Below the pieces are notes generated by a model, which saw only the letters and a program-made list of their open reading frames with translations, did no database searches and had not been told where the DNA came from. The position numbers and the translations under genes are program-made. DNA of 5,949 bases from Solirubrobacteraceae bacterium (GTDB lineage Bacteria; Actinomycetota; Thermoleophilia; Solirubrobacterales; Solirubrobacteraceae): assembly GCA_030151725.1 (NCBI GenBank), contig JASLDD010000229.1:1-5949 (forward strand), in the 5' to 3' direction. Below, one piece after another: positions 4,986 through 5,949 of the stretch. Each line of letters starts with the position of its first letter. The first letter of the stretch is position 1.

Positions 4986-5949
4986 GCGTGCCTTCTCCTC
5001 GGACGAGGGCCATAGCGCCTCCTCGCCTGCGCTTCGCACGCTCTCCGTCTACGGCCACGTTTTCTATGGCAGGCCTTCAGGCTTTTGGTCAGCCGCTGTG
5101 CCCTCGTCACAGCAGGCTTGCCACTCCCTGCCCCCAGCGGTGCTCCAGATGCCTGTTCTCCAGCGCCATACAGGGTGGAGCTGGCGAGCAGTGAGGCGGT
5201 CAACTGGGTGGCTGGGCTCGTCGGACAGGCAGTAGAGCAACTCGAGGGCGGTTGTGGCGCGGGGAATCCGCCACCCACGCGCGCGTCGTAGACGTCGTAG
5301 CTCTGATCGGTATCCGAGCCCGTCAAGTCGTCGCGGGTCGCGAAGAAGACATCGTTGCCCGAAGCGCTGTTATCCAAGAAGAGCGATTCGTCCGTTCCCT
5401 TCCCGGACGAGATCAGCGATACGTGCCCAGCGTGCCACTCGTATACGTCTCGGGCTTCGTTTTCGTCTTCAGGAACGAGGGGGGTGGGTGTATCGAAGAA
5501 GATCTGGCTGCCGTCTTCTGAGACTCCACGGTTGTCGAGAAGAAGGTGCGTCGAGTGATCGACGCTGTCGTTGGAGAGGCTGGCCGTGCCGGTGGCTTCG
5601 CCTTGGGATGGGCACGAGACGCAGCTCAATCCATGGGTGGACAGGTCGTACCTGTAGACCTGTGCAAAGCCTCCGCTGTTGAAGCCGTCGATCTGCGCAT
5701 TGGTCTGGAAGACGAGCACGGTGTTGTCAGCAGTCAGCCTTGCCGGTGCCACATACAAGCCTTCGCCCGTCGGCGGAAGTGGCACGATTTCTGTTATCTG
5801 ATGGTTGACCGAGATATCCAGGTGGCTTCCGGTTGCTTCGTTGTCATCGAACACCAACGTGCTGCCGTCATTGGATGTGGTGACGATCGGGCCCGTGACT
5901 TCGGGCAGATACGTGAGCGTTTCTGTGGCGAGATCGAACTGATACATCT
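4982..5949 (-). CDS. Secreted PD40/TolB-like beta-propeller protein with basic Cys tail (5' end beyond window)
   Basis: The reading frame is open to the right edge, so the ATG at 5947 is probably internal and the true start, with any signal peptide, is outside. Numbering from that Met, residues 1-225 hold WD40-like/PD40 propeller strands: YQFDLATETL, TSNDGSTLVF, LTADNTVLVF, VYRYDLSTHG, VSEDGSQIFF and NDVFFATRDDL. A C-x-x-C at 109-112 ends one blade. The last blade closes with YDVYDARVGGGFPAPQPP, a linker I recognise from long Solirubrobacterales propeller proteins, followed by C237 and C241. A Ser/Ala/Gly-rich spacer (242-278) leads to the tail. Propellers of this type bind proteins or glycans; no catalytic motif is visible, and a TolB role is unlikely without the Tol-Pal system. 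The ligand is unknown. It is translationally coupled to the next gene. Sure of the fold class, not of the role. Confidence 0.85.
   Translation of the reverse strand, partial: MYQFDLATETLTYLPEVTGPIVTTSNDGSTLVFDDNEATGSHLDISVNHQITEIVPLPPTGEGLYVAPARLTADNTVLVFQTNAQIDGFNSGGFAQVYRYDLSTHGLSCVSCPSQGEATGTASLSNDSVDHSTHLLLDNRGVSEDGSQIFFDTPTPLVPEDENEARDVYEWHAGHVSLISSGKGTDESLFLDNSASGNDVFFATRDDLTGSDTDQSYDVYDARVGGGFPAPQPPSSCSTACPTSPATQLTASLLASSTLYGAGEQASGAPLGAGSGKPAVTRAQRLTKSLKACHRKRGRRRRACEAQARRRYGPRPRRRHA
4985..5107 (-). other. Basic, two-cysteine C-terminal tail domain of the propeller protein
   Basis: Residues 281-321 counted from the Met at 5947: TRAQRLTKSLKAC, then a run of Arg/Lys, then RRACEAQARRRYGP and RRRHA. 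C293 and C304 flank the arginine-rich stretch, and Arg/Lys make up nearly half the segment. I recall the same pattern (TRAQKL..ALKAC..ACE.QAR.RYG) ending many secreted Thermoleophilia proteins, so it may be a mobile anchoring or sorting tail. That role is inferred. Confidence 0.65.
4991..5000 (-). promoter_or_regulatory. Strong ribosome binding site deciding the start of the four-module protein
   Basis: GAGGAGAAGG on the minus strand; its GGAG core is 9 bases before the ATG at 4985. Together with the ATGA overlap it selects 4985 over the in-frame ATG at 5039, which lies 55 bases inside the upstream gene. A second ATG follows directly (4982-4980), so initiation one codon later cannot be excluded. 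Confidence 0.8.

Noticed and set aside
4986..5039. Upstream in-frame ATG at 5039 as the start of the four-module protein
   Set aside because: It would add 18 charged residues before the signal peptide and overlap the previous gene by 58 bases. The ATG at 4985 has the ATGA junction and a strong ribosome binding site.

Overview
The window is GC-rich bacterial DNA packed with genes on the minus strand only. It most resembles an actinobacterium of the class Thermoleophilia (Solirubrobacter/Conexibacter-like). That placement rests on recognition, not a search. Two of the four genes belong to secreted protein families that I know mainly from that group, and a third is a MurL-type enzyme found in some actinobacteria and xanthomonads.

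Layout, in the direction of transcription (right to left): (1) 5949-4982, the 3' part of a secreted PD40/TolB-like beta-propeller protein with a Cys-containing, extremely basic C-terminal tail; its start lies beyond the right edge. (2) 4985-2268, a secreted protein of about 905 residues built from four diverged modules of about 200 residues, each with four cysteines at matching places. (3) 2271-970, an acyl-CoA dehydrogenase of the ACAD10/ACAD11-like type. (4) 941 to beyond position 1, the N-terminal two thirds or so of MurL, the ATP-dependent epimerase that makes UDP-MurNAc-L-Ala-D-Glu from the L-Glu form. Genes 1/2 and 2/3 overlap by 4 bases (ATGA), and genes 3/4 are 28 bases apart. All four therefore look like part of one transcript whose promoter and terminator lie outside the window. 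No stretch over 300 bases lacks a gene; there are no RNA genes, mobile elements or CRISPR arrays.

How they may work together: the first two products are predicted to be exported, to rely on paired cysteines and to end in basic tails, so they are candidates for a cell-surface pair made in coupled fashion. MurL serves peptidoglycan precursor synthesis. The acyl-CoA dehydrogenase has no obvious link to either. Shared function is inference from operon structure only. The most novel material is the propeller plus four-module protein pair, whose role is unknown to me.
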